Source: Clostridiales bacterium (GTDB lineage: Bacteria > Bacillota > Clostridia > Christensenellales > CAG-138). From it: a stretch of DNA of 5,910 nt. Of this stretch, positions 5,775 to 5,910 are shown piece by piece. The stretch is from positions 19,476 through 25,385 of the forward strand of contig DNFZ01000083.1 of the NCBI GenBank assembly GCA_003486785.1, read 5' to 3'. Below the pieces are notes generated by a model. That model worked only from the letters and a program-made list of their open reading frames with translations, was not told the origin of the DNA and did not search any database. Position numbers and translations under genes: made by a program. How positions within the stretch are numbered: position 1 is the stretch's first letter; each line of letters begins with the position of its first letter.

Positions 5775-5910
5775 AATTGTTAAAATAACGACACCGGTAG
5801 CCTGAGCAAGATATCGATGTTTCTATAAAATTGTTAAAATAACGACACCGGTAGCCTGAGCAAAATCTCCATGTTTCTAAAAAAATGTTAAAATAACGAC
5901 ACCGGTAGCC
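5730..5910 (+). repeat. 54-bp tandem repeat of the XRE gene 3' end, running off the window
   Basis: Units begin at 5730, 5784, 5838 and 5892, a constant 54 bp or 18 codons, and the last is cut by the window end. Unit 1 is the genuine end of the XRE gene: 14 codons, TAA, two codons, TAA. Unit 2 differs from unit 1 at two bases and unit 3 from unit 2 at five. In the gene's frame each complete unit encodes the same 14 residues, N-N-D-T-G-S-L-S-K-I-S-M-F-L. A short inverted repeat, GTTA-aaa-TAAC, spans each unit junction. There are no unique spacers, so this is not CRISPR. Confidence 0.95.

Noticed and set aside
5730..5910. CRISPR array
   Set aside because: The units are contiguous with no unique spacers, and unit 1 is part of a coding gene.
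5772..5910. Stop-codon read-through to make a longer XRE protein
   Set aside because: Two TAA codons occur in units 1 and 2, and unit 3 still has one. TAA is the least leaky stop and no read-through signal is seen.

Overview
The window looks like GC-rich DNA from a Bacillota/Clostridia-type bacterium. The grounds are strong AAGGAG-type ribosome binding sites, a PgcA-type phosphoglucomutase, a lipoprotein with a Gram-positive style signal, and an XRE regulator carrying a helical repeat tail. The lineage is an inference from style and not a measured assignment. No tRNA, rRNA, transposase, integrase or CRISPR array was recognised.

Layout. Positions 1-1488 (minus strand) hold an open frame with no stop before the window edge. 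It encodes a membrane protein with about six hydrophobic segments, followed by at least four, probably five, double zinc-ribbon modules. Positions 1489-1666 form a divergent promoter region in which two back-to-back sigma-70-like promoters touch at a small palindrome (TTGC-CAT-GCAA). Positions 1667-2587 (+) encode a secreted lipoprotein with an alpha/beta-hydrolase fold. It is followed directly by an in-frame degenerate second copy of its own 3' end (to 2677). Positions 2757-4487 (+) encode a complete phosphoglucomutase/phosphomannomutase (pgcA-like), closed by a clean intrinsic terminator at 4512-4536. Positions 4537-4678 are a leader full of inverted repeats. Positions 4679-4828 encode a 49-residue very basic protein with a good Shine-Dalgarno. 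Positions 4887-5774 encode an XRE-type DNA-binding protein whose C-terminal half is five 29-residue repeats plus a truncated sixth. From 5730 to the window end there is a 54-bp (18-codon) tandem repeat made of copies of that gene's 3' end, including its stop codon.

How the parts relate. The hydrolase and pgcA may be read from the same promoter, since no terminator is visible between them. The small basic protein and the XRE protein look like a two-gene unit 58 bp apart, with ACAA/TTGT inverted repeats in front of the regulator that could be its operator. The most unusual signal is that two unrelated genes, the hydrolase and the XRE regulator, are each followed by in-frame copies of their own last codons plus stop. 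In the XRE case all five base changes inside the 14-codon peptide are synonymous, so these copies evolved as coding sequence and not as random spacer DNA.
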